Source: Phymatolithon calcareum
Lineage: Eukaryota; Rhodophyta; Florideophyceae; Hapalidiales
Assembly (NCBI GenBank): GCA_977006965.1
Contig: OZ345381.1
Location: 620,001-684,000, forward strand
Direction: 5' to 3'
Length of the DNA stretch: 64,000 nucleotides
Part shown: piece by piece, positions 10,808 to 20,772 of the stretch
Layout of the letters: each line of letters starts with the position of its first letter
How positions within the stretch are numbered: position 1 is the first letter of the stretch
The notes under the pieces: generated by a model
The model's database searches: none
Told to the model about the DNA's origin: nothing
Seen by the model: the letters and a program-made list of their open reading frames with translations, nothing else
Program-made: the position numbers and the translations under genes

Positions 10808-12496
10808 ATGGAAAAGAAGGAGCTCGTGCTACAAGTGGGCGACTACGCTGGATCAAGCTTTGACGATGTTGTCAATATCGTGATCTCCCATAACAGGTCT
10901 ATGGGCAAGGCGCACCTCGTGGCGAAGCGCAACAGGCAACTCCTGACACTCATCTGTAGCCAGCGCACAGCTTGTGCGTTCCGCGTGAACGTCCGCTTGC
11001 TGCCGAGCGTCGGCGGCGTCAGGATCACCAAGTTTTCCGGACACAGTTGCGTTGGAGGCTCCTCCAGGAAGCGCCAGTTCAAGACGGAGATACTCGCGCG
11101 GCGGGCGCCCGTGCTGACTGAATTTATGGACACAAAAGGCCGAGTAAGCGGAAACGCCGCCCAGCTCACGGAGATGGTCCGCAAACAATGTGGTGTTGTC
11201 CTGAAGCCATCACAAGCGCACAGCATAGTGGCTTCGAAGCTGGACACGGAAGTCAACCATCTGGCGCAAATCCGAGTACTGCGCTCGTACCTGGCCGCAG
11301 TACAGCAGCGCGACCCCGGCGGAGTGTACAAACTTACCACAACTCCTCTCTCTGGGACGACACGGCAGCAGCTTCACAGCGTTTTCTGTTGCCCAAAGGG
11401 CGTGATGGACACCTGGGCGGCCTTCAACGGTTTCGTCAGCGTTGGTGCGGCCCACCTGATCTCAGTGATGCAGGGCCAGCTTTTCACCCTAACAACGTAT
11501 GATGCCAACAGACAGGCGACCACGCTGGCCTTCGGCATGGCGCAGGGGGAGAGCGCACTCAGCTGGACCAGTTTCCTCTCCAGCTGCATTTCATGCTTCC
11601 CCAACATTATGGTCGTCACGTCAGACGGCGCCAAAGGTCTAGATTCGGCCGAGGTGTCGGACTTGCTCTCGTCCCACAACATAACACGCACGAGGGGTGT
11701 CGTGAGCTCTACCAGCGCTGAGCAGACCAACAGTACACTTGTGAAGATGCGTGCAGAACCAATCTGCAACCTTGTGGCCTCTGTAATCGGGCGCATGTCC
11801 GACGATCGGTTCAGACGCGGACGCATGGCTAACCAGATGATGACGGAGGGCAAGTTCCTCACGCCTTACTGCTTCAAGAAGCACCAGGAAAAAGTCATCC
11901 AAGCGGAGAAGCTGCTTGTGGAGCCGGAAGCCATCGAAAGTGGCACGCTGAGCTGTGTTGTTCGCAGCGAAGTGACACTATTCGATGTGACAGTTAGCAG
12001 CGACTACCACGCTACATGCTCTTGTCGCCACTTTGAAGAACACCAGCGGCCATGTAGCCACGTTGTTGCTGCACTTTTGTACGCTTCTAGGCGCTTAGTG
12101 CAGCATCGGGTCGCGTTCGACCCGTGGAACAAACATTGGTTCGGGGACGTATGGCTGTTGAAAACATGGGCCAAGCAACACGAGGGCAGCATCAAGCGCG
12201 TTGCAGTCACTGGTGACCAGCTAAAACAGGATGATTTGGTGCCTTTTGACCTTGTCGCTAAGCCGGGCCGCAAACGCAAGAAGTCCTACTCGCCGTCCAA
12301 AACGAGGGCCCGGCTCTGCTCCTCGTGCGGACAAACCGGTCACTTCTCACAGACATGCGGTAGGCCCAACATCCATAATCTTGTCGAGGCGAAGCGAAAG
12401 CACATCGACAAAGCAGCGCAGTCCATGATCATCGACCTCACCGCCTGTGATGATGGAGATGCTACTTGCGATGACAAGCTAAAGCATCGAGTGTAG
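10808..12496 (+). CDS. Mutator (MULE) transposase-derived protein, SWIM and CCHC fingers
   Basis: 562 residues, single exon. The MULE-like core contains LFTLTTYDAN, FGMAQGESALSWTSFL and VVTSDGAKGLDSAE. The usual first catalytic Asp (the DAAHL/DGTHL position) is Gly213 (VGAAHL). The second, Asp273, is kept. The segment that should carry the third acid is missing, because the sequence passes almost directly to the terminal TSAEQTNSTLVKMRAEPI block. C-terminal parts: SWIM finger CSC...CSH (C404, C406, C416, H418), zinc knuckle C504-C507-H512-C517, and a SUMO-interaction-like IIDLT (541-545) followed by acids. No terminal inverted repeats were seen. DNA binding without transposition (domestication) is inferred; a damaged transposon with its frame still open is the alternative. 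Confidence 0.75.
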   Translation: MEKKELVLQVGDYAGSSFDDVVNIVISHNRSMGKAHLVAKRNRQLLTLICSQRTACAFRVNVRLLPSVGGVRITKFSGHSCVGGSSRKRQFKTEILARRAPVLTEFMDTKGRVSGNAAQLTEMVRKQCGVVLKPSQAHSIVASKLDTEVNHLAQIRVLRSYLAAVQQRDPGGVYKLTTTPLSGTTRQQLHSVFCCPKGVMDTWAAFNGFVSVGAAHLISVMQGQLFTLTTYDANRQATTLAFGMAQGESALSWTSFLSSCISCFPNIMVVTSDGAKGLDSAEVSDLLSSHNITRTRGVVSSTSAEQTNSTLVKMRAEPICNLVASVIGRMSDDRFRRGRMANQMMTEGKFLTPYCFKKHQEKVIQAEKLLVEPEAIESGTLSCVVRSEVTLFDVTVSSDYHATCSCRHFEEHQRPCSHVVAALLYASRRLVQHRVAFDPWNKHWFGDVWLLKTWAKQHEGSIKRVAVTGDQLKQDDLVPFDLVAKPGRKRKKSYSPSKTRARLCSSCGQTGHFSQTCGRPNIHNLVEAKRKHIDKAAQSMIIDLTACDDGDATCDDKLKHRV

Positions 12497-13685
12497 CGCA
12501 CAAATGATATTTCAATATGTTCATGTATACGTTTTCACTAGAAACGCTCTGTGAACAACTTTTTGTAGTAAAGTTTATCAGAATTGTCTGCCCTGGAAAG
12601 TAGCAGCTGACAAGCGCTCGACTGAAATAACAAAGAATGCGTCCTCCGCTTCTTACGTTTCCGGTGGGAAGCAAACGATGCAACAAGTGGACATCAATCG
12701 ATCATGGATCCATCTGAAGACAGCGCACCTTCACTGGCACTGCAAATTCAAAGCCTCAAGAACAGAAGTGGACTAGTAAAAGACTGGGTGAGACGTGGGC
12801 GGTGGGCTCAAACACATACATCACACAAATCTGCTCTGAACTAAATAAGCATTCGATACAGACAGAAATTCACCACGAGGACAGCTTCTGGCAGATTTGT
12901 CTGTGCAGAACATGAGCAGATTGTTATAGCTCACCCAATCCAGATTGTCGTTACTTCAAATGCATCACCTCACATCAACGAAAGCAATTCGGACGCCGCT
13001 AGGCATGGCATTGTGGCAGTACACTCAGCACACGTTGACACCCTGGAGGAAATAAGTGGCATAGGGCTACCAAAGCTGAAATCGCGGTCGTTAGCTTTTT
13101 TCCTCCCGTAAGAGACAGCTGTGAAATGATTTTTTTAAACAGTATTTGCGAAGGATGTTCGCCGGAGAATTCTGCAATCTCGGCGACAACATAGTCTCGT
13201 CAGCACAAGAGCGCCCACGTCCTCATTGAAGCCGAACATATGTGCTTGGAAGCAGTTAATCTGGCAGGACATCAACTATCATTTCGAGACAGTGGTGCGA
13301 CCAAGTCAAGGCTTTCCATCGGCTTTCTTCTTTTTCGGGTTATTTCATGGGTGACGTGAATGGACTATGTCACAACACTTGATTCGCCGCAGATTTCGTG
13401 AAGAGGGCTTTCAGAAAAGAACCTAATGTCTGCACTAAGCCTATACCCCCTACATACGTCAAAGCGAATACTGGATTGCGAATGCTCAGAGAAGATACCG
13501 GGCCTTCTCACAGTCTTAGACCATTGCTTGCAACATGGACACGGTATTCGGTATTTAAATCGAAGTTCACGAAGCACAGAGATGAACTTAGATGTGAAAC
13601 CAATTGTCCAGCCCAAAGGGCTCCAAGAATATAGTAGTGTGATGCCAGTTACTTTTTAATGACGGTCATCTTAATTTTCCCCACA
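12497..13685. other. intergenic, no gene recognised
   Basis: Convergent gap between the Mutator-derived gene and the metalloprotease gene. It should hold both 3' UTRs. No Mutator-style terminal repeat matching the 5' side of the transposase gene was found. Confidence 0.4.
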
Positions 13686-16600
13686 TTACAATTTCCGCAC
13701 AAAATCAAGAATCGCCTTCGGCACCAAGTCATCGCCAGAGCATGACTCGAATCGTATCGGGTGCTTACACTCTTTAAACTGTGCGGTTAATTCGTCTGTG
13801 ATATGAGGACTGCAAGTCAGGACGGCAACTCTTGATCCTTCTCGGAACAATGGCATAACATGAGCATCAAAAACTCTGATAATGTCGGAGAGCGTCACTA
13901 TCTCGACGGCTTCACTCAATCCGCGATCCCGCAGCGGGCTTGAATAAACACCAAGCGCAGAGTCATAGATTGCTCCTTTGACAATCCACTCTGGAGTCGA
14001 TCGACTGCAACTCAATCCGTAGAGTGTCACAGCCTTAGCAGTATCTAGATCCATCAAAAGGTTGACTTCGCACTCATCCTTGCAAAGCTCTTCCCTTATT
14101 TCGCTTATTTTGTCCGCCATTGCAATCCAAGCTGATACCGGAGATGACGTTTCAGAAATCGAGGCGCGAATGTATCCCTTCCAATGATTGTTCGAAATCC
14201 CATACCCATACGCAAGCCCAGAACCCCGGATAGCATCACTCAACGGACCTTCCATGCGGCAAAGCATCTCACCTAGAACAAACAACGCTGCCCAGTCTCT
14301 ATGCCCAGGAGGCACATTTGTACCCGCACGAACATCAATGTAACAGTTTTCAACACCTGCGATCCCAATGGCCTTCGCCACGTCTTTCTGCAGCGCTCCG
14401 AGTCCTGCACCTGCAACAATAGAGTTAATGGGAAGTTTCGTGAAATCAACATGTTCATCTTCAGCCACATTCATCGGCGAATCCGTTTTCCCTGCTTTCA
14501 GAAAAGCCGAAACACGCATGGTGTCCCATATGTCTTTGAACTCTCCCTCCAACTTTTCAGGACTCTTACCACTGATTTGAATGAAAATGTTTGAGCTCGG
14601 CAGTGTGCGCAGGGCCACTAGGGTTTCGTTCACCATTCGCACGCATTTTTGTCGGATCTTTTCGGACTTGCGCCCTCCTTCTGCCAAAAGAGACACTAAT
14701 GGCCGAGCGCTAATAATGCTGTCGATCACCTGATTCGGCATGGACTTGATATCCGTGCTTTCGGCTCCCGTTTTCGCATGACAAAGAATAGATGATACTG
14801 ACTTCATCATCATAACCGCATCGCGACAATCTTCAGTAATGTCCGACATGACATTTTTCGCAATGGTTACGAGACGTTTCTTCGAAACTTCTTCCTTAAA
14901 CAATGCCTGTAGAGTCAAGCGTACAGCCTCCGAGAAGTTCTCCGGAGTAGCAGCGAAATGTTTACCCAAACACTGACTTGCCGCTCCGCTGCTGTATCCC
15001 AAAAAGGTACACGATAAATCCGTTGCGACAGTAGCCTCAGTAATTGCATACGAACTGTCCGTGTACGAGATGTAAGATCCATCATCCAGGGCGATGTCAG
15101 AATTAAACATAAGTCTGCTGATCAGAGGAAGGAGCAATCTCTGCGAAAACGACAATTTGGAAGTATCGAACAAAACTGATACATGGATGAAATCCGTATC
15201 CACTGCCGTGCACTGCTGCCAGTACTGTGCTGTCGACTTCAGTGATACTTCGTAGGGAATTCGTGGTATATTACTTGCACTCGGCAACCGCGGGAAATCA
15301 TCACTCTTGAATGCAGCACCTTTCAAAGAGGAGATAAGTCCTTCATTGATTTCGCCCTGTCGCTTCAGCTCAACGAGGCCAATTTTGGCGATTCGTTCTT
15401 CGGTCAACTTCGAATCGGCCTCTGCCAGTCTGTCTGCTAGATGTGGATCTGGGACCATGCACAACTCAACCCGTGGCGCCTCCACAAGCACTGTTTTCAT
15501 CAGGTTAAGCCAAAATTGCTCGCTTTTCTCGAATAGCTTCTCGAGCCTCATTAATTTGCCACGGGCATCACTGCCAATGACAGTTTCAAGCGCATCGGCG
15601 TATAGTACCTCACCGAGTAGCATATTTGGAACCATTTCGTGAGAGTCTTCTTCAAGTCCAGAAAGGAAGCTTTCTTTGGCTCTATTAATCATGAGATGTA
15701 CAGCTTCTAAGCCACCTGATATCTCGCTTGCCGAAGCAAGTTTTTTCAGAAAATCCATGACACGATTACTGAACTCACCCGAAGTAAGCATCGATGTGTT
15801 TCCTTCTTCCTTTAGCTCCGTTGCCGGTATGGCTTCGTTATCGGGATCTAACTCGGGGTCCTCGTCCTTGTGTGACACTCCGGAAAAACCAAGCGTTATG
15901 GTACCAGTGGATAGGAACGATTCCAAATGGAAGTACACTTGCGAGGCAGTAGGAGATTCACATTCAATGAACTCCTGTTGTAGAGGAGAAGGTACAGTTG
16001 AAGTTAAGTATTGCAAAAGTATGTGGATAGCAAGCGTGTCCTCAATTTCTCGGATGGAAGGACCTCTCCAGCCAATTAATACTGATCCAATTTCTTCATC
16101 CGGACACGGAAACGCAACTTGAGTTCGAGTCACTGGGGGCATTGGCGTCATTTCCATGACGTTTTCCCAGGATATATTCTTGCCGTCATAGTTCTGAGTG
16201 GATGCTATGTCATCGAGGATATGTTTCACAGAATTCAGCAAGGCAGTCGGTGGTATCTCATCTCCGCCGACAATGACCGTAACATTAGAACCACAATAGT
16301 AGTCATCATGGTAATGCTGAATGCCCTCATTCGTCAGCGTCCTAATGTCGGCACACATACCACCACTGTTGTACGCAAGTGGTGTTCCACCGAGAAGAAC
16401 GTTATTCATGGCGCACATGGAGAGGTCATCCTCCGTATTTTCACGGCCATGCATTTCCGAAAACACAACTCCTGATTCTTTACCATCGGATCTGATGCAA
16501 TACACTTCGCTTGCAAACGCTTTTTCATTGATTTTCGGCCGAAGAACATGATCAATGAAACAAGGAAGCAAAGATGAGAGACCTTCAAAACCTGCTGCAG

Positions 16601-17315
16601 ACGCTTGATAAACCGTATGGTCGATGTCTGTGTACGCGTTGGTTCCATCGGCAAGAGACCGATTGGCAAGCGTGTCAAGATAACCGCGAGAGGGGTACTT
16701 TTGCGACCCAAGAAAAATGATGTGTTCCAACGTGTGAGGATGGCCTGCGTCAGAAATTGGGATCGTCCCCAGCGCTATATTGGCAGATGTTAAAGGGCCA
16801 GGCGCGTTGAAAAGCACAATTCGCACTCCGCTTGCAGAATGCCGCCAAGCCTGAATTCCACTTGAGGACAATACGCCTTTACCTGAGCCACCAGTAATTT
16901 CTTCATTAGAGCGATAAGTTGGGAGTGACACGAAGCCGGGAACTATTCCATCAACGGGCATTTTGCCAACTGCACCGTTCAGGGGAACGCCAGGATCGAG
17001 AGCTTCAGGCATTTCGCCGGTGTGTAAAGACACAGACGAGCTCGCCTCGTTCCCGTCCGCACGAATTGATCGACGTCGGGAACGTGATTCTAGGGTGCTG
17101 TGGTCGAAGGCCCGATGATCGCAGCGGCAATTCCGAGCGAGAGTGACACGGGTTTGGGACTTAGATGAGCGCACTTTTTGAACGAAACCGGGCGAATTGT
17201 ACACGCAATTGACGACGCTGGGTATAAAGGACAGGGCGTTAAAACAGAAGTGCGTTTGTGCGTCCATGCGCACAGATCTTTCGTGATGGTCGGTTCCAGC
17301 TAAAACCGGAATCAT
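13686..17315 (-). CDS. M16C metalloprotease of the Sdd3/C05D11.1 type
   Basis: 1209 residues, no intron. The inverted zinc motif HxxEH is intact as HTLEH (194-198) in the context GHPHTLEHIIFLGS; downstream LANRSLADGTNAYTD, VVFSEMHGRENT and YHDDYYCGSNVTVIVGGDE are typical of the M16C branch that includes yeast Sdd3 and worm C05D11.1. The family folds as two halves closing over a peptide chamber and degrades peptides; relatives include the organellar PreP. About 140 basic, Ser/Arg-rich residues precede the catalytic domain and could be an organelle-targeting extension, though the true start may be Met17 (17267). The length fits the family plus this extension. Confidence 0.85.
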   Translation of the reverse strand: MIPVLAGTDHHERSVRMDAQTHFCFNALSFIPSVVNCVYNSPGFVQKVRSSKSQTRVTLARNCRCDHRAFDHSTLESRSRRRSIRADGNEASSSVSLHTGEMPEALDPGVPLNGAVGKMPVDGIVPGFVSLPTYRSNEEITGGSGKGVLSSSGIQAWRHSASGVRIVLFNAPGPLTSANIALGTIPISDAGHPHTLEHIIFLGSQKYPSRGYLDTLANRSLADGTNAYTDIDHTVYQASAAGFEGLSSLLPCFIDHVLRPKINEKAFASEVYCIRSDGKESGVVFSEMHGRENTEDDLSMCAMNNVLLGGTPLAYNSGGMCADIRTLTNEGIQHYHDDYYCGSNVTVIVGGDEIPPTALLNSVKHILDDIASTQNYDGKNISWENVMEMTPMPPVTRTQVAFPCPDEEIGSVLIGWRGPSIREIEDTLAIHILLQYLTSTVPSPLQQEFIECESPTASQVYFHLESFLSTGTITLGFSGVSHKDEDPELDPDNEAIPATELKEEGNTSMLTSGEFSNRVMDFLKKLASASEISGGLEAVHLMINRAKESFLSGLEEDSHEMVPNMLLGEVLYADALETVIGSDARGKLMRLEKLFEKSEQFWLNLMKTVLVEAPRVELCMVPDPHLADRLAEADSKLTEERIAKIGLVELKRQGEINEGLISSLKGAAFKSDDFPRLPSASNIPRIPYEVSLKSTAQYWQQCTAVDTDFIHVSVLFDTSKLSFSQRLLLPLISRLMFNSDIALDDGSYISYTDSSYAITEATVATDLSCTFLGYSSGAASQCLGKHFAATPENFSEAVRLTLQALFKEEVSKKRLVTIAKNVMSDITEDCRDAVMMMKSVSSILCHAKTGAESTDIKSMPNQVIDSIISARPLVSLLAEGGRKSEKIRQKCVRMVNETLVALRTLPSSNIFIQISGKSPEKLEGEFKDIWDTMRVSAFLKAGKTDSPMNVAEDEHVDFTKLPINSIVAGAGLGALQKDVAKAIGIAGVENCYIDVRAGTNVPPGHRDWAALFVLGEMLCRMEGPLSDAIRGSGLAYGYGISNNHWKGYIRASISETSSPVSAWIAMADKISEIREELCKDECEVNLLMDLDTAKAVTLYGLSCSRSTPEWIVKGAIYDSALGVYSSPLRDRGLSEAVEIVTLSDIIRVFDAHVMPLFREGSRVAVLTCSPHITDELTAQFKECKHPIRFESCSGDDLVPKAILDFVRKL

Positions 17316-18102
17316 TGATGAGACACGTGTAAAACAGGGTCAAAATTTTTCGGATTTACGGGCATGCAAAGGCCAACAATCCGCGTGGACCTTTGGGCTG
17401 GCTGTCTGGGACAGGCAACGTGGTGTGGAAAATTTAGTTACGGGTACCTTCAAGAAAGAAGCAGTTGAACGAGGAGGCGTTCCGATCCACTGTGCGCTTG
17501 TGTAGTTGACAGCTCCGCATTGCAAGGCATCTCTTTCTCGTTCGACTCGTACCAGAGACCAAGGGATGGCTAGTGCTCTGGAATATGTTTCTGAGATGAC
17601 TGAAAATCCGCACGATGTTCTCTGCGGGGGACTTGGTGTTCTTTATTTCCACCCGTGTGCGACTCTCGATAGGAGTATCATATAAAGAGAAATCTAAGAA
17701 AGTTCAAAGATTCCAAAACGAAGAAACAACCAATCTAGATAATCTATGCCTGACGATGTCGTGAAGGTCCGTAGATATGCATCGACTGTGAAAATCCAAG
17801 TCGTTGATGCAGTCCCACAGACGCAATTTTTCTTGCCTGCTAGCGCATCTGTCGATAGAGTTCACTGAACAGCCATTGCTCTCGCCTGCTGGGCTTCTGT
17901 TACCACGAAACACAAGAGAGAGCGGTGATTCCACTGAAGGGGGTTTCCGCACTCTTTGCAGAGCGCAAGTGTTCTAAATTAGTTCACGAGGACGACTGGA
18001 CAGAGAAGACACGTAGGAGCCTCTTTCGCGGACAAGGACCACGAGAACCATTATCAGACTTCGCATTTCCAAAAAAACCACCCGCTTCTTCCGATAGAGT
18101 TC
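17316..18102. other. intergenic upstream of the metalloprotease
   Basis: Presumed promoter region. Minus-strand coding-like fragments at about 17704-17950 (for example DYLDWLFLRFGIFEL) may belong to the relic at 18103-18483. Confidence 0.3.
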
Positions 18103-18483
18103 TTATTTGAATTGTCGCTTTTTCGCACAGCGGCTTGCCGTAGTTCGAAACTCTTCGTTATCAGTTCCGTATGATAGTGTCTTTTCCATCTCGAGGATAT
18201 TCCGTGCTTTGGCGTGAAATCTGGTAAAGCGTTGGTGTCGCCAGTTCTCCTGAAACGGTTTGCAGAGATTGTCTTGCAGCGTAAGATTAACGTTGGCATA
18301 CGCAATTCTTGCGATGGTACGCTTCAGAGTCACTTGAGAAAGAGCATTGAGCTCTGCTCGGTAGGCCGGATTTCAAGTGCGACCTGCTGCCTTGTGCTTC
18401 TCCGCAACCCACGCTAGGGATTCGAACCTGTAGGTCATGTCTGAAATATAGATGCACTGTTGATCGACGACCTTTGCCTTCAT
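18103..18483 (-). pseudogene. decayed ORF of unknown origin
   Basis: From ATG 18483 the frame encodes MKAKVVDQQCIYISDMTYRF and LAWVAEKHKAAGRT, meets one TGA (a possible former CGA), then continues for about 75 more codons in the same frame (NPAYRAELNALSQVTLKRTI) to TAA at 18103. There is no frameshift. No family is recognised. The composition is clearly protein-like, and a transposon origin is a guess from context. Confidence 0.42.
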
Positions 18484-18489
18484 GGCATG

Positions 18490-20339
18490 TTTGACTTTCT
18501 TGCCTGCTCCCCAACGATATATTCACCTCTGCTCTGACACTTGTTCGGATTTTCACTTCCCCAGGATCTGGGGCAATGACGTGGTATGTGCCGTGAAAGT
18601 CGCTCTAAATCGTAAGATCGTTCCTAAACAGGCCCTTCGCATTCCTAGATACGTTAAAACGGCGCCTGATACTGTGTACACTTGTCGATCAAGCTACCGT
18701 GCACCGGACAGAAGGAGCTCCTCGGGGGTTGCCGGCTCTCAGATCACTTTGTGGACTAAAGTATGCTCTTCCCTCACAATTGTGATCACAAGGACCGTCA
18801 GTTGCAAACCATCGGACGAAATGCTGCACGCAAGCCATGGGATAGGACCGTCTTCGTTGGCTTTTTCTTGGTTGTATCATTGTTCATCGGGAACCCAAAA
18901 GTGCTGCACACACTGTGGGATGAATTGCCTTTGGACTCTTCTTCCGTCGAAGTATCTTTCTTCTCTTGTTGTTCTTCTTATTCCTCCTCTATCTCGGGAG
19001 CTTATTCAATTCCCTTCCGCTGCATCATTTTGTCTCTCCTCCTTGTTCTTTGAAAGGGGCGATCGGTGACGATCGATCTTACGCTTCGAGTGTAAGTCAA
19101 AAAAAGGGTCCACTAAGTGCGACTCCCCGCGCTTTTCAAATCTTCTTCTTCAGTGATGCCTGGGGAGAGCTGCAGAGTGGATTCGTTGTCGTAATGAACG
19201 TATGCAGGCTGCAATGAATAAAGTGGGAGCAAATAGAACGGCTTGGGATGCGAATCCAGCCCAGCCGGTGGATCAGTGGGCGAGGAGAGAAAATCGAGAA
19301 GGATTTCTTGCGTGATGTCGTCGTACCCAGGTGAGAGGGAGTAATGGTGTGGGGTTGAGAGTGCACTTTGTGCTTTGGCTCAAGGAGGAGTAGCGGTGGA
19401 AGTAGAGGAGCTGCACGAAACGAAAGACCAGTAGAGCGGTCTCAGAAATTTGGGATGTAATGAAATGATCGAATCCAGAGAGGTCTTATTACTCCTGATT
19501 GGTGACTAAACTAGTTGGCTCTGGTTTTAAGAAGCTTTGAATATATCTCAGCTAAACGCTTACGGAAGTGGCAACACACTGTCTTGAGAGCCCTTACTAC
19601 TTCTGATGGGAGTCTAGTTGGCTGAGATATGAGGTAGCGTTAAATATGTACATGTTACTCGAATGCTTTTATGTTTTCTGTTTGAATCAGTTCCAAGTAA
19701 AGTCCTCGGGCAAACCCAGCTTCGCAGCACTGCATTCCGCTAAATAACAAACAACGTTGTGTTGTTCAGGATACAAAGTAAAGCGAGGGTATCTGGTCGA
19801 GCACAATTTGTGAATGGAACGGGTATGGGAAAAGATGGCGATATGCAAACCACAATAGTGATAACGACGCTACATTGCAACCTTATCCAGTATGGGATGT
19901 TGTTCCGGTCGAATGCAGAACAAGCCCTAGATCAGCTCAACAGAGTCAACATCAATTTAAATATGGAGATATTTGGTTAGTAAGGCGTTACAAAATCAAA
20001 GACTCCCTCGCCTATTACTGCAAGTGAGAGTCGAGGCAAGTATTCGTACTTCTCGAGGCATGCGGTAATGCTCATCTCTGGTTGCAATATCAGGAGGCCG
20101 AAAAGTAGATTTTGAGCGCCAGCACTAAACAAGTCCGTACAAGCTAATTTCTTCTGAAGTGGCTCTAACGGGTAAGAGAAGAGCTGCTCCGAGGCATATT
20201 TATGAAAGATACTTAGTGCTCATTATTTAGCAAACGTTTACTAGATTTACAAATATGAATAGAAATGCAATGAGTCCTTTAGAGCCAGGAAGCGGAATTC
20301 TGCGTACAGTATATGTGTATTTTTTGAAATATTATTCCC
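18490..20339. other. intergenic, no gene recognised
   Basis: A 195-codon plus-strand open frame (18482-19069) lacks any recognisable domain, and a frame of this length is expected by chance in a window this size. No RNA gene was seen. Confidence 0.35.
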
Positions 20340-20363
20340 ATGGTTCGATCATAATCGAACCAT
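20340..20363. repeat. hairpin, 10-bp arms, CATA loop
   Basis: Perfect inverted repeat ATGGTTCGAT / ATCGAACCAT with a 4-nt spacer. It lies about 170 bp upstream of the 93-nt inverted repeat. Confidence 0.85.
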
Positions 20364-20534
20364 ACAATACGGCGATTCTCTCGGAAATCTGGCAGACCGA
20401 GAATTGCGCTACCAACAATCGGAGGTACAGTAGTGCTCCAGTGCTACTCGTTGAGGCAAAGCCAGCTCCCCCTCTCAGTAAATTCAAGATCCTGGCACTG
20501 CGGGCTCACGATCTGCAGAGACGGCATTGAGCAA

Positions 20535-20627
20535 ATTCCGAGAAAAGCGGCGTGCTATGCGAGATCATAGACACAATAAAATTTATTGTGTCTATGATCT
20601 CGCATAGCACGCCGCTTTTCTCGGAAT
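20535..20627. repeat. perfect inverted repeat, 46-nt arms, 1-nt spacer
   Basis: The 46 bases from 20535 (ATTCCGAGAA...) are exactly reverse-complemented in 20582-20627 around the single A at 20581. Zero mismatches imply recent origin or conservation. The distal end is 145 bp upstream of the SAS-6-like ATG, so it may be transcribed in that gene's leader. No target-site duplication is evident. Confidence 0.97.
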
Positions 20628-20772
20628 AAGATTTGATACGAATCTCGAAATTTTTGTAATACTCTTCCACGCGTTGCCACCCCAGTTAATGATATGAATA
20701 AGATTGCCGCAACCTGTGCTCGGTAACACAACTGCCCTTCCTTCTGTCTCCCAGCATCTCTTCCCTACCAAT

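Noticed and set aside
10560-12900. Terminal inverted repeats of an intact Mutator element
   Set aside because: Comparing the flanks of the transposase-like gene gave no convincing long inverted match or 9-bp target duplication.
18400-18432. A tRNA-like T-loop (GGTTCGAATCCC on the minus strand)
   Set aside because: The T-stem bases do not pair and no acceptor, D- or anticodon arm fits around it; the bases lie inside a clear coding relic.
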